From Rhizobium sp. Q54 (GTDB lineage Bacteria > Pseudomonadota > Alphaproteobacteria > SHVZ01), in contig CAMBVS010000003.1 in the NCBI GenBank assembly GCA_945871425.1, forward strand, positions 42,180-106,179: a stretch of 64,000 bases of DNA. The letters are read 5' to 3'. The notes below the pieces were generated by a model, which ran no database searches, was not told the DNA's origin, and was given only the letters and a program-made list of their open reading frames with translations. Below, in pieces: positions 16,645 through 26,678 of this stretch. Each line of letters starts with the position of its first letter. Position 1 is the first letter of the stretch. The position numbers were made by a program, and so were the translations under genes.

Positions 16645-17532
16645 ATGCCCGACGCGATGGACCGTGGAGACGTGCCGGCGCTGCCGGCGACGATCGAGCT
16701 CTCGGCGCGGTCGATCGCGGCCGATCCAGCGGCGTTGGCGCTGATCCCGGCGGCGACCCGGGTCTACCTCGTCGACGCTGGCGATGACCCGGCCGGGCGA
16801 TGGGCCGAAGCCTGTCTCCGGCTCGTCCGCGCCGGGCTCGAGCCGGTGCCCCATATCGCCTGCCGGCGCCTTCGCAGCTCCGAGGAGATCGACGAACGCC
16901 TCGGGGCCATGGCCGGTGCCGCCGGCATCCGCGACGTCCTGGTCGTCGGCGGCGACATCGGCCGGCCCCTCGGACCCTTCGCCTCGTCGCTGGACCTTCT
17001 CGAGAGCGGCCTTCTCGAACGCCACGGGATCCGGAGGATCGGCATCGCCGGCCATCCCGAGGGCTCGCCCGATGTGCCGCCGGCGGCGATCGTCGATGCG
17101 CTCCACCGGAAGATCGAGCTCGGCGCCCGCACCGGCCTCGATCTCCGGCTGGTCACCCAGTTCGGCTTCGATCCCGAGGCGACCATCCGCTGGGCCGAGC
17201 GGATGGCGGGGGAGGGCATCGGGCTGCCGATCCATGCCGGCGTCGCCGGCCCGACCAGCATGACCCGGCTCCTCAAATATGCGGCGCTCTGCGGGGTCCG
17301 CGCCTCGGCGTCGTTCGCTCTGAAACGCGGCGCCGCCTTGACCTCGCTGATGGGCGGCTACTCGCCGGAGCCCTATGCGCGGGCGATCGAACGGAGCGAC
17401 CACATCAAGCAGCTGCATGTCTATGCGTTCGGAGGCCTGCCGGCCACCGCCCGGTGGTTGGTCGGGCGAGGAACGTGGCGCGAGCGGAGCGAAGCCGTTC
17501 TCGCGCTTCAAAGCACCAGGAGAATGCCGTGA
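16645..17532 (+). CDS. metF: Methylenetetrahydrofolate reductase family protein
   Basis: MetF-type TIM-barrel flavoprotein (295 aa) interconverting methyl-THF and methylene-THF. Recognisable elements are VPHIACRRLRSSEEIDERL, IRDVLVVGGDIGRPLGPF, IGIAGHPEGSPD, LVTQFGFDPEATIRW and GLPIHAGVAGPTSMTRLL, matching the folate- and FAD-binding strands. GGAAGGG lies upstream of the ATG. Beside a methyl-THF:corrinoid methyltransferase and DMGDH-like genes, it more plausibly oxidises methyl-THF formed by demethylation than makes methionine precursor; the direction is inferred. The next gene begins inside its stop codon. Confidence 0.88.
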   Translation: MPDAMDRGDVPALPATIELSARSIAADPAALALIPAATRVYLVDAGDDPAGRWAEACLRLVRAGLEPVPHIACRRLRSSEEIDERLGAMAGAAGIRDVLVVGGDIGRPLGPFASSLDLLESGLLERHGIRRIGIAGHPEGSPDVPPAAIVDALHRKIELGARTGLDLRLVTQFGFDPEATIRWAERMAGEGIGLPIHAGVAGPTSMTRLLKYAALCGVRASASFALKRGAALTSLMGGYSPEPYARAIERSDHIKQLHVYAFGGLPATARWLVGRGTWRERSEAVLALQSTRRMP

Positions 17533-18458
17533 CGGATACCGTTCTGCACTCGGCCACGAAAACCGCGGTGATCGGCTTCGGCCGTCCGTTCTGCGTGATC
17601 GGCGAACGGATCAACCCCACGGGGCGGAAGAAGCTGGCCGAGGCGATGATCGCCGGCGACTTCTCCGGCGTGACCGCCGATGCCCTGGCCCAGGTCGCGG
17701 CCGGCGCGCTGGTGCTGGACGTCAACGCCGGGGTCACAGCGGTCGATCCGAACATGACCGAGCCCCCCTTGCTGGCCCGGACCATCGAGCTGGTGCAGTC
17801 GCTGGTCGACGTGCCGCTCTGCATCGATTCCTCGGTGCCGGCGGCGCTGGCTGCGGGCTTGGCCGTCGCCAAGGGACGCCCGCTGGTCAACTCGGTGACG
17901 GGCGAGGACGATCGCCTCGAGACGATCCTGCCGCTGATCAAGAAGTTCGACGTGCCGGTGGTGGCGATCTCCAACGACGAATCCGGGATCAGCCATGATC
18001 CCGACGTGCGTTTTGCGGTCGCCAGGAAGATCGTCGAACGTGCCGCCGACCACGGCATCAAGCCCGCCGACATCGTCGTCGATCCGCTGGTGATGCCGAT
18101 CGGCGCGCTCAACAACGCCGGCTCGCAGGTCTTCCGCCTGATCCGGCGGCTGCGCGAGGAGCTGAAGGTCAACACCACCTGCGGCGCCTCCAACATCTCC
18201 TTCGGCATCCCCAACCGGCGGGTGATGAACGCCCACTTCCTGTCGATGGCGGCGGCCGTCGGCATGACCAGCGCGATCATGAACCCGCTGCACAAGGAGG
18301 ACATGGACGCGATCCGCGCCGCCAACACGCTGAACGGCTTCGATCCCGACTGCATGGCCTGGCTCCGGGCCAACCGGGACCCGGCGGCGGGTGGGGCAGC
18401 GGCCGCGGCCCGGCGCGAACGCCGGGGGCGGCGGCAGGGGGGCGAGGGCGGCGCCTGA
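17529..18458 (+). CDS. Methyltetrahydrofolate:corrinoid methyltransferase (pterin-binding domain)
   Basis: A 309-residue stand-alone pterin-binding TIM barrel of the MetH/AcsE/MtgA type. It has FCVIGERINPTGRKKLAEAM, the ALVLDVNAGV motif with a pterin-binding Asp, LCIDSSVPAALAAGL, RPLVNSVTGEDDR and TTCGASNISFGIPNRRVMN. It is predicted to transfer the methyl group between methyl-cobalamin on a corrinoid protein and THF. The GTG at 17529 overlaps the metF TGA. The partner corrinoid protein is presumably the one encoded at 37361-38068. The C-terminal 25 residues are a low-complexity Ala/Arg/Gly tail. Confidence 0.88.
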   Translation: MTDTVLHSATKTAVIGFGRPFCVIGERINPTGRKKLAEAMIAGDFSGVTADALAQVAAGALVLDVNAGVTAVDPNMTEPPLLARTIELVQSLVDVPLCIDSSVPAALAAGLAVAKGRPLVNSVTGEDDRLETILPLIKKFDVPVVAISNDESGISHDPDVRFAVARKIVERAADHGIKPADIVVDPLVMPIGALNNAGSQVFRLIRRLREELKVNTTCGASNISFGIPNRRVMNAHFLSMAAAVGMTSAIMNPLHKEDMDAIRAANTLNGFDPDCMAWLRANRDPAAGGAAAAARRERRGRRQGGEGGA

Positions 18459-18521
18459 GAGGTTGCGTTTGCGGCCTGAATTGCCGTATTGCCGATAGCT
18501 CAACGTGGTCAGGGGAACCGG

Positions 18522-20933
18522 GTGAAAACCGAAATTCGTGTGGCTGTGATCGGCGGCGGAGTCGTCGGCGCGAGCGTGCTCTATCACCTGACCAAGCTCG
18601 GTTGGACCGACATCGCGCTGTTCGAGAAGCACGAGCTGACCTCGGGCTCGACCTGGCACGCAGCCGCGAGCGTGCACACCTATAATTCGGACGCCAACGT
18701 CTCGAAGCTGCAGAAATACACCATCGATCTCTACCGAGAGATCGAGCAGATCTCCGGGCAGAGCTGCGGCATCCACGCCACCGGCAACATGGTGGTCGCC
18801 GCCACCGATGAGATCTTCGACAACCTGAAGCTGATGCATTCGCGTGCCAAGTATCTCGGCATGGAGACGCATCTGATCACGCCCAAGGAGGCGAAGAAGC
18901 TCAATCCGCTGCTCGACGACACGCAGTTCGTCGGCGCGCTCCACCGTATCGACGGCGGCCATGTCGACCCGAATGGCGTCACCCACGCCTATGCCATCGC
19001 CGCACGCAAGGCCGGGGCGGAGGTCCATCGCTTCACCCAGGTGACGGGCCTCTCCCAGCGTGCCGACGGCACCTGGGACGTCGCGACCGACAAGGGCGGC
19101 GTCCATGCCGAGCATGTCGTCAACGCCGCCGGGCTCTGGGCCCGCGAGGTCGGCCGCATGGCCGGGATCGAGCTGCCGGTGCTGGCGATGGAGCACATGT
19201 ATGTGGTGACCGAGGAGATCCCCGAGATTGCCGCCCATGGCCGCGAGATTCTGCCGACGACCGACTATTTCGGCGAGATCTACATGCGTCAGGAAGGGAA
19301 GGGCGTGTTGCTCGGCACCTACGAGAAGGACTGCCGGGTGTGGTCGCCGCATACGACGCCCTGGGACTTCTCGATGCAGCTGCTGCCGGACGATCTCGAC
19401 CGCCTCTCGCCGCATCTCGAGATCGGCTTCAAGCATTTCCCCGCGGTCGGCCGCGCCGGCATCAGGAAGGTGGTCAACGGACCCTTCACCTTTGCGCCGG
19501 ACGGCAACCCGCTGGTCGGGCCGGTGCGGGGGCTCCGCAACTACTGGTCGGCCTGCGCCGTCATGGCCGGTTTCGCTCAGGGCGGCGGCGTCGGCCTGGC
19601 GCTCTCGCGCTGGATGGTCGATGGCGATCCCGGCGCCGACATCTTCGCCATGGATGTCTCGCGCTTCGGCAGATACGCGACGCACCAGTACACGCTGATC
19701 AAGGTTCCAGAGAACTACAGCCGCCGATTCCGCATCGCCTATCCGAACGAGGAGATGCCCGCCGCCCGGCCGCTTCGCCGGACGCCGGTCTACGACCGTC
19801 TGAAGGATGCCGGCGCGGTGTTCGGCGCGAATTTCGGGCTCGAGGTCGCGCTCTGGTATGCGCCCAAGGGCATGGAGCCGGTCGAGACCCCGACCTATCG
19901 CCGCTCCAATGCCTTCCCGATCGTGAAGGAGGAGTGCCACGCGGTCCGGCACGCCGTCGGTCTGATGGAGATCTCCGGCTTCGGCAAGTATGAGGTGGTG
20001 GGGCCGGATGCGGAGGCCTGGCTCAACCGGATCCTGTCCAACAAGATGCCGAAGCCCGGCCGCATGGTGCTGGCGCCGATGCTGAACCCGCGCGGCACCA
20101 TCATCGGCGACTTCTCGGTGGCGCGCCTCGCCCACGACCGCTTCCTGATGATCGGCTCAGGCGTCGCCGAGATCTACCACATGCGCTGGTTCGAGCAGCA
20201 TCCGCCGCCTCCTGGCACCTATATCCGGCCGTTGCCGCATGCGCTGACCGGCTTCATGATCGCCGGCCCCAAGTCTCGCGAGCTGTTGCAGCGCCTGGTG
20301 TTCGAGGACGTCTCTCACCAGGCGTTCAAGTTCTTCGCCGCCCGCGAGATGGTGGTGGGATTGGCGCCGGCGACCGTGCTTCGCGCCAGCTACACCGGCG
20401 ACCTCGGCTACGAGATCTGGGTGACGCCCGACTATCAGGTGACGCTCTATGACGCGCTGGTCGAGGCCGGCCGCGACCTGGGGCTTCGTCACTTCGGCAA
20501 CCGGGCGCTGATGTCGCTCAGGCTGGAGAAGGCCTATGGCGCCTTCTTCCGCGAGTTCCGCCCGGACTACACGCCGATGGAGAGCGGGCTCGACCGCTTC
20601 GTCGCCTATGACAAGCCGGACTTCATCGGCCGCGAGGCGGCACTGAAGGACCGCGCCACGCCGCCGAAGAAGAAGCTGGTGCCGCTGATCGTCGAGACCG
20701 ATGTCGAGGTCGTGGGATATGAGAGCGTGATGAAGGGCGACGACGCGGTCGGCCAGGTGACCTCCGGCGGCTACGCCCATTGGGCCGGCAAGAGCATGGC
20801 GATGGCCTATGTCGACTCGACCCTGGCCAAGGACGGTGAGACGCTGTCGGTCCTGATTTTCGGCAAGGCCTGTCCGGCGGTGGTCGCGACCCAGCCGCTG
20901 TTCGACGCTAACGGCGGGCGCCAGCGCGGATGA
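18522..20933 (+). CDS. Dimethylglycine dehydrogenase-like FAD/GcvT protein (paralog 1)
   Basis: Two-domain enzyme of 803 residues. The N-terminal DAO-type FAD domain starts with VAVIGGGVVGAS and has the LTSGSTWHAA motif whose His is the covalent FAD attachment site in DMGDH. The C-terminal aminomethyltransferase (GcvT) half includes SYTGDLGYEIWV and GGYAHWAGKSMAMAYV, and in relatives captures the released C1 unit on THF. It probably oxidatively demethylates an N-methyl glycine-type amine. The GTG at 18522 follows AGGGGAA; a TTG at 18489 is the alternative. A close paralog is at 29640-32066. Third gene of the metF operon. Confidence 0.9.
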   Translation: MKTEIRVAVIGGGVVGASVLYHLTKLGWTDIALFEKHELTSGSTWHAAASVHTYNSDANVSKLQKYTIDLYREIEQISGQSCGIHATGNMVVAATDEIFDNLKLMHSRAKYLGMETHLITPKEAKKLNPLLDDTQFVGALHRIDGGHVDPNGVTHAYAIAARKAGAEVHRFTQVTGLSQRADGTWDVATDKGGVHAEHVVNAAGLWAREVGRMAGIELPVLAMEHMYVVTEEIPEIAAHGREILPTTDYFGEIYMRQEGKGVLLGTYEKDCRVWSPHTTPWDFSMQLLPDDLDRLSPHLEIGFKHFPAVGRAGIRKVVNGPFTFAPDGNPLVGPVRGLRNYWSACAVMAGFAQGGGVGLALSRWMVDGDPGADIFAMDVSRFGRYATHQYTLIKVPENYSRRFRIAYPNEEMPAARPLRRTPVYDRLKDAGAVFGANFGLEVALWYAPKGMEPVETPTYRRSNAFPIVKEECHAVRHAVGLMEISGFGKYEVVGPDAEAWLNRILSNKMPKPGRMVLAPMLNPRGTIIGDFSVARLAHDRFLMIGSGVAEIYHMRWFEQHPPPPGTYIRPLPHALTGFMIAGPKSRELLQRLVFEDVSHQAFKFFAAREMVVGLAPATVLRASYTGDLGYEIWVTPDYQVTLYDALVEAGRDLGLRHFGNRALMSLRLEKAYGAFFREFRPDYTPMESGLDRFVAYDKPDFIGREAALKDRATPPKKKLVPLIVETDVEVVGYESVMKGDDAVGQVTSGGYAHWAGKSMAMAYVDSTLAKDGETLSVLIFGKACPAVVATQPLFDANGGRQRG

Positions 20934-21745
20934 GCGACCTCATCGCTAACGCCCGCATGTACTCGGTCGCGCCGGAAGCGGCGGCGGCGTGGAAGCGGCT
21001 GTTCGCCTGGCTCAAGGAGCGGTCGGGCGTCGAGATGACGGTGATCGACCACGCCTTCCCGGCGTCGCTGGACGAGTTGTGGTCGCGGACGGATCTCGCC
21101 TGCACCTTCATGTGCGGCTGGCCGTTTATGCGCTATGGCGCCATCCACCAGGTGGTGGCGGCGCCGATCCCGAGCGCCCCTTATGCCAAGGGGCGGCCGG
21201 TCTATTGCTCGCATTTCGTCGTCCGCGACGACGCGCCGTTCAAGACGCTGGAGGACACCTTCGGCCATCGCTTCGCCTATACGATCCCGGACTCCCATTC
21301 CGGCTACAACGCGCCGCGCCATCATCTGCTCTCCTTTCGGAAGGGCGGAACCAAGGCTCTCTACCGGGAGATCGTCGGCCCCTTGCGGACGCCGCGGCTG
21401 ATGGTCGAGGCGATCGTCGAGGGCAAGACCGATGTCGGTCCGCTCGACTCCTTCGCCTATGCGCTGCTTCGCCGTCACTGGCCGGAGGTCGCCGGCCGTA
21501 CCCGGGTGATCGCGTCCACCGACGTGGTACCTATCCCGGCCTTCATGGCGTCCGCCGGCACATCGCCGGAAATCGTCGACCGCCTCGCCGAGACGCTATG
21601 CACCTTCGGCGACGATCCGTCACACGCAGCGTTGCGCGAAGATCTTTGCATCCTCGGATTTGCCCGCGTCGCCGAGAGCGAGTACCGGATCACCGAAGAC
21701 TGGGCCCAGGCCGCGGAGACGCAAGGCCTCGCCGAGATCGCCTGA
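20930..21745 (+). CDS. PhnD/SsuA-like ligand-binding protein without signal peptide
   Basis: A 271-residue protein with the phosphonate/transferrin-type binding fold. Supporting motifs are DLACTFMCGWPFMRYG, VYCSHFVVRDDAPFKTLED, IPDSHSGYNAPRHHLLSF and EAIVEGKTDVGPLDSFAYALL. Unlike transport binding proteins, it begins MSDLIANARMYSVAP with no hydrophobic leader, so it is expected to stay in the cytoplasm. No PhnC or PhnE partner is nearby. The ATG overlaps the TGA of the DMGDH-like gene. Role unknown; possibilities are a cytosolic ligand sensor or an enzyme recruited from the binding-protein fold. Confidence 0.75.
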   Translation: MSDLIANARMYSVAPEAAAAWKRLFAWLKERSGVEMTVIDHAFPASLDELWSRTDLACTFMCGWPFMRYGAIHQVVAAPIPSAPYAKGRPVYCSHFVVRDDAPFKTLEDTFGHRFAYTIPDSHSGYNAPRHHLLSFRKGGTKALYREIVGPLRTPRLMVEAIVEGKTDVGPLDSFAYALLRRHWPEVAGRTRVIASTDVVPIPAFMASAGTSPEIVDRLAETLCTFGDDPSHAALREDLCILGFARVAESEYRITEDWAQAAETQGLAEIA

Positions 21746-21746
21746 G

Positions 21747-22340
21747 ATGCGGGCGCTGCTGCAGGCGATCGAGACGCTCTATCATCCTGCCGCCGATGGC
21801 CCGCTTGCGGTCGCCGCGAAGAGGATCGCAGGCGCCGATCCCCAGCCGGGCAGGGGGACGCGGAAGCCGGTCGCGCAGTTCGTGCCTCGGGCCGTCGAAC
21901 TGGCGCGCAAGGGGCCATTGGCCGCGATCGCCGAAGCCTTCGCCGCGATCGAGCCCGAGGCCGACTGGCTGCAGAACCCGAACTATTCGGTGGCGAGCCT
22001 GGGGCCGGGCTATGTCGACCGCTATGGCTATGTCGAGCTGGTCGGTCCCGGCCGGCCGGTCGAGAGCGCGGATCTTCTGGTCGGGCTGCTGCTGCTCGGG
22101 CCTGGCATGGACTATCCCGACCACGCCCATCCGGCCGAGGAGGTCTATCACGTGATCGCCGGCCAGGCCGACTGGTGGCGCGAGGACGAGGGCTGGCGGC
22201 AGAAGGCGCCGGGCGCGGTCATCCATCATGCGCCGATGGTGCGTCACGCGATGCGGACGGCCGAGGAGCCGCTGCTGGCGCTCTATTGCTGGACCGGCCG
22301 CGTGCAGGTCTACGCGACGATGACGGAGGCGAAGGGATGA
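21747..22340 (+). CDS. DMSP-lyase-family cupin (DddQ/DddL/DddK-like)
   Basis: A 197-residue protein of the cupin-type DMSP lyase-like superfamily. The motif His126-x-His128-xxx-Glu132-x-Tyr134 (DHAHPAEEVYHVIAG) and His167 in MVRHAMRT reproduce the metal ligands and the catalytic tyrosine described for DddK/DddQ. An N-terminal helical region (residues 1-80) precedes the barrel, as in DddQ. DddQ-type enzymes cleave dimethylsulfoniopropionate to dimethylsulfide and acrylate, but many soil homologs have other, unknown substrates. The ATG at 21747 lies one base after the previous stop. Embedded between DMGDH-like and GFA genes, it may act on a betaine or its sulfonium analogue. Confidence 0.78.
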   Translation: MRALLQAIETLYHPAADGPLAVAAKRIAGADPQPGRGTRKPVAQFVPRAVELARKGPLAAIAEAFAAIEPEADWLQNPNYSVASLGPGYVDRYGYVELVGPGRPVESADLLVGLLLLGPGMDYPDHAHPAEEVYHVIAGQADWWREDEGWRQKAPGAVIHHAPMVRHAMRTAEEPLLALYCWTGRVQVYATMTEAKG

Positions 22341-22683
22341 GCGAAGCCAAGGGGCAATGTCTTTGCGGCGCGGTCCGCTTCCGGTTGGCTGGCGAGAAGC
22401 GGCCTGTGGTGGTCTGCCATTGCGGCCAGTGCCGGCGCTGGCATGGCCATGTCGGCGCCTATACGAGGGTGCCGCTCTCGGCGCTGACGGTGGAAGACGA
22501 GCGCAGCCTCGCCTGGTACCGAAGCTCGGAGTGGGCGCGGCGCGGCTTCTGCCGCGAGTGCGGGTCGAGCCTGTTCTGGGAAAGGATCGGCAACGACCAG
22601 GTGTCGGTCGCCGCCGGCACGCTGGCGGCGCCGACCGGTCTCAAGACGGCGCTGCAGATCTTCGTCAAGGATGCCGGCGACTA

Positions 22684-24745
<2,062 letters not shown>

Positions 24746-24753
<8 letters not shown>

Positions 24754-25651
24754 CGAGGGAGGCTTCGCGGAGGCCGGTGGCGAGGAAGTTGGCGCCGATG
24801 ACCAGGGATGAGATCGCCAGCGCCGGGATGATCGTCATGTGCGGCCAGACGAAGATCATGCCGTAGGCTTCCTTGACCATGCCGCCCCAGTCCGGATCCG
24901 GCGGCGGCAGGCCGACGCCGAGGAATCCCAGCACGCCGATCGCGATCGTCGTGTAGCCGAGGCGAAGGAAGAAGTCGACGATCAGCGGTCCCCTGGCATT
25001 GGGCAGGATCTCGACGAACATGATGAACAGCGCGCTCTCGCCCCGCATGCGGGCGGCGGCGACATAGTCGCGGTTCTTCACGTCGAGGGTCACGCCGCGG
25101 ACGATGCGGGCGATGATCGGTGCCGAGGAGAGCGTGATCACCGCGATGATGTTGAAGGCCGAGGCGCCGAACTTCGCGATGATGATGAGGTAGAGGATGA
25201 TCTTGGGGAATGCCAGGAGGGTATCGCCGATCCGCATGATCACAGCATCGATGAAGCCGCCGCGATAGCCCGAAACCAGGCCGAGGAAGACGCCGAGGAC
25301 CACGGCGCCGAGCACGGCGATCGGCGCCACGGTCAGCACCGTGCGGGCGCCCCAGATCAGGCGTGAAAGGATGTCGCGCCCGAGATGGTCGACGCCGAGC
25401 CAATGGGCAGCCGACGGATAGGGATCGGCGACCAGCGCGACGTCGATCCGGTTCGGCGGGTAGGGGGAGACCCACGGCGCCAGCAGCGCCAGCAGGCTCC
25501 AGGCGAGCAGGATCGAGGCGCCCACCGTCGCCAGAGGCGACCGGGTGAGGATGTTGAGGACCTGACGCAGCAGGCCGACATGGGCGTCGCCGGCCAGCCC
25601 GAGGCCGGGTGCTGCGCGCGGCCTGCCGATGTCGTGGATGATCTCGGTCAT
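24746..25651 (-). CDS. Peptide-type ABC transporter permease, DppC-like
   Basis: A 301-residue inner-membrane protein of the DppC/OppC family. It has an N-terminal TM (SPLATVGASILLAWSLLALLA), then the OppC_N-type PNRIDVALVADPYPSAAHWLGVDHLGRDILSRLIWGART region, and five further TM segments. An EAA-like loop (AARMRGESALFIMFVEILPN) precedes GPLIVDFF. Its start overlaps the DppB-like stop (ATGA). Confidence 0.92.
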
Positions 25652-26586
25652 ACCCGGATCCGCGGATCGAGCGCCATGTAGCCGAGATCGCCGAAGAGCT
25701 GCGTCAGCATGGTGACGCTGACGGCGATCAGCGTGCCGGCCTCGATCACGGCGATGTCCTTGGCCAGCGCCGCCTCCAGCATCATCCGGCCGAAGCCAGG
25801 ATAGGCGAAGAGGGTTTCGACCACGACGAGGCCGGAGACCAGGTAGTTGAGTTGCAGCAGGATCACCGTGAACGGCGTGATCAGGGCGTTGCGCAGCGCG
25901 TGGCGCGAGACCACGCGGTTGAACGACATGCCCTTCAGCAGCGCGGTCCGGATATAGGGTTGGCGCATCACCTCGACCATCGAGGAGCGCACCATCGCGA
26001 TCAGATAGCCGGCATCATAGAAGGTCACCACCAGCACCGGCAGGACGAACTGCATCCAGATCGCCCAGCCGCTGTCGGATCGCAGCGGCGAGGTGCCGGG
26101 AAGCCAGCCCAGCCACACCACGAAGATGCCGAGCAGGAACACCCCCATGGCGAATTCGGGGATGGACGCGCACATCGACGAGAACACCGAGATGGTGCGG
26201 TCGAACCAGCCGCGCTCGCGCATGCCGGCGAGCACGCCGAGGACCACGGAGAGCGGCACGATCACCGCGAAGGAGATGGCGGCGAGCAGGAGGGTGTTGC
26301 CGAGGCGGTCGAACATCAGGTCGGCGACCGGCATGCGGAAGACGATCGAGTCGCCGAAGTCGCCGGTGAGCGCCTTGCCCATGTATTCGAAGTAGCGGAC
26401 GATAGCAGGGCGATCCAGGCCCATCTGTACGGTCAGATGGTCGACCTGGCTCTCGCTCGCATAGGGACCGAGGATCTTGCGGGCGACATCGCCCGGCGAC
26501 AGCTCGTTCAGCGCGAAGACGAGGAACGACACCGCGAACAGCGTCAACGCCATGTTCAACAGCTGCTTCGCGGAATAACGCAGCAT
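25648..26586 (-). CDS. Peptide-type ABC transporter permease, DppB-like
   Basis: A 312-residue permease with the DppB pattern: TM1 (LLNMALTLFAVSFLVFAL), a large periplasmic loop (SPGDVARKILGPYASESQV) and five more TM segments. The coupling motif is RTALLKGMSFNRVVSRHALRN. Together with the DppC-like and fused ATPase subunits it forms an importer for peptides, opines, betaine-like amines or other small zwitterions. It is separated from its binding protein by a stable hairpin. Confidence 0.92.
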   Translation of the reverse strand: MLRYSAKQLLNMALTLFAVSFLVFALNELSPGDVARKILGPYASESQVDHLTVQMGLDRPAIVRYFEYMGKALTGDFGDSIVFRMPVADLMFDRLGNTLLLAAISFAVIVPLSVVLGVLAGMRERGWFDRTISVFSSMCASIPEFAMGVFLLGIFVVWLGWLPGTSPLRSDSGWAIWMQFVLPVLVVTFYDAGYLIAMVRSSMVEVMRQPYIRTALLKGMSFNRVVSRHALRNALITPFTVILLQLNYLVSGLVVVETLFAYPGFGRMMLEAALAKDIAVIEAGTLIAVSVTMLTQLFGDLGYMALDPRIRV

Positions 26587-26625
26587 CGCCGCTCCAGGCG
26601 GTTGATGTTATCGGGAAAACGACGG

Positions 26626-26660
26626 CCGCTCCGCGGGCGCGATGGGCGCCCGCGGAGCGG
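26626..26660 (-). terminator. Strong hairpin between binding-protein and permease genes
   Basis: A 15-bp perfect inverted repeat, CCGCTCCGCGGGCGC and GCGCCCGCGGAGCGG, with a 5-nt loop lies in the 92-bp gap between the binding-protein stop and the permease start. On the minus strand a short T4 run follows 7 nt later. It probably acts as a partial terminator or mRNA-stabilising element that raises binding protein over permease. Confidence 0.6.
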
Positions 26661-26678
26661 AACCGTTCAGGCCTTGAA

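Noticed and set aside
17508..20135. 875-residue minus-strand open frame
   Set aside because: Antisense shadow of the methyltransferase and DMGDH-like genes; the translation is His/Arg/Gly-rich with no domain, typical of the reverse frame in GC-rich DNA.
26604..26617. Third LacI-type operator (TGTTATCG)
   Set aside because: Only one half-site matches and it lies inside the importer operon between binding protein and permease.
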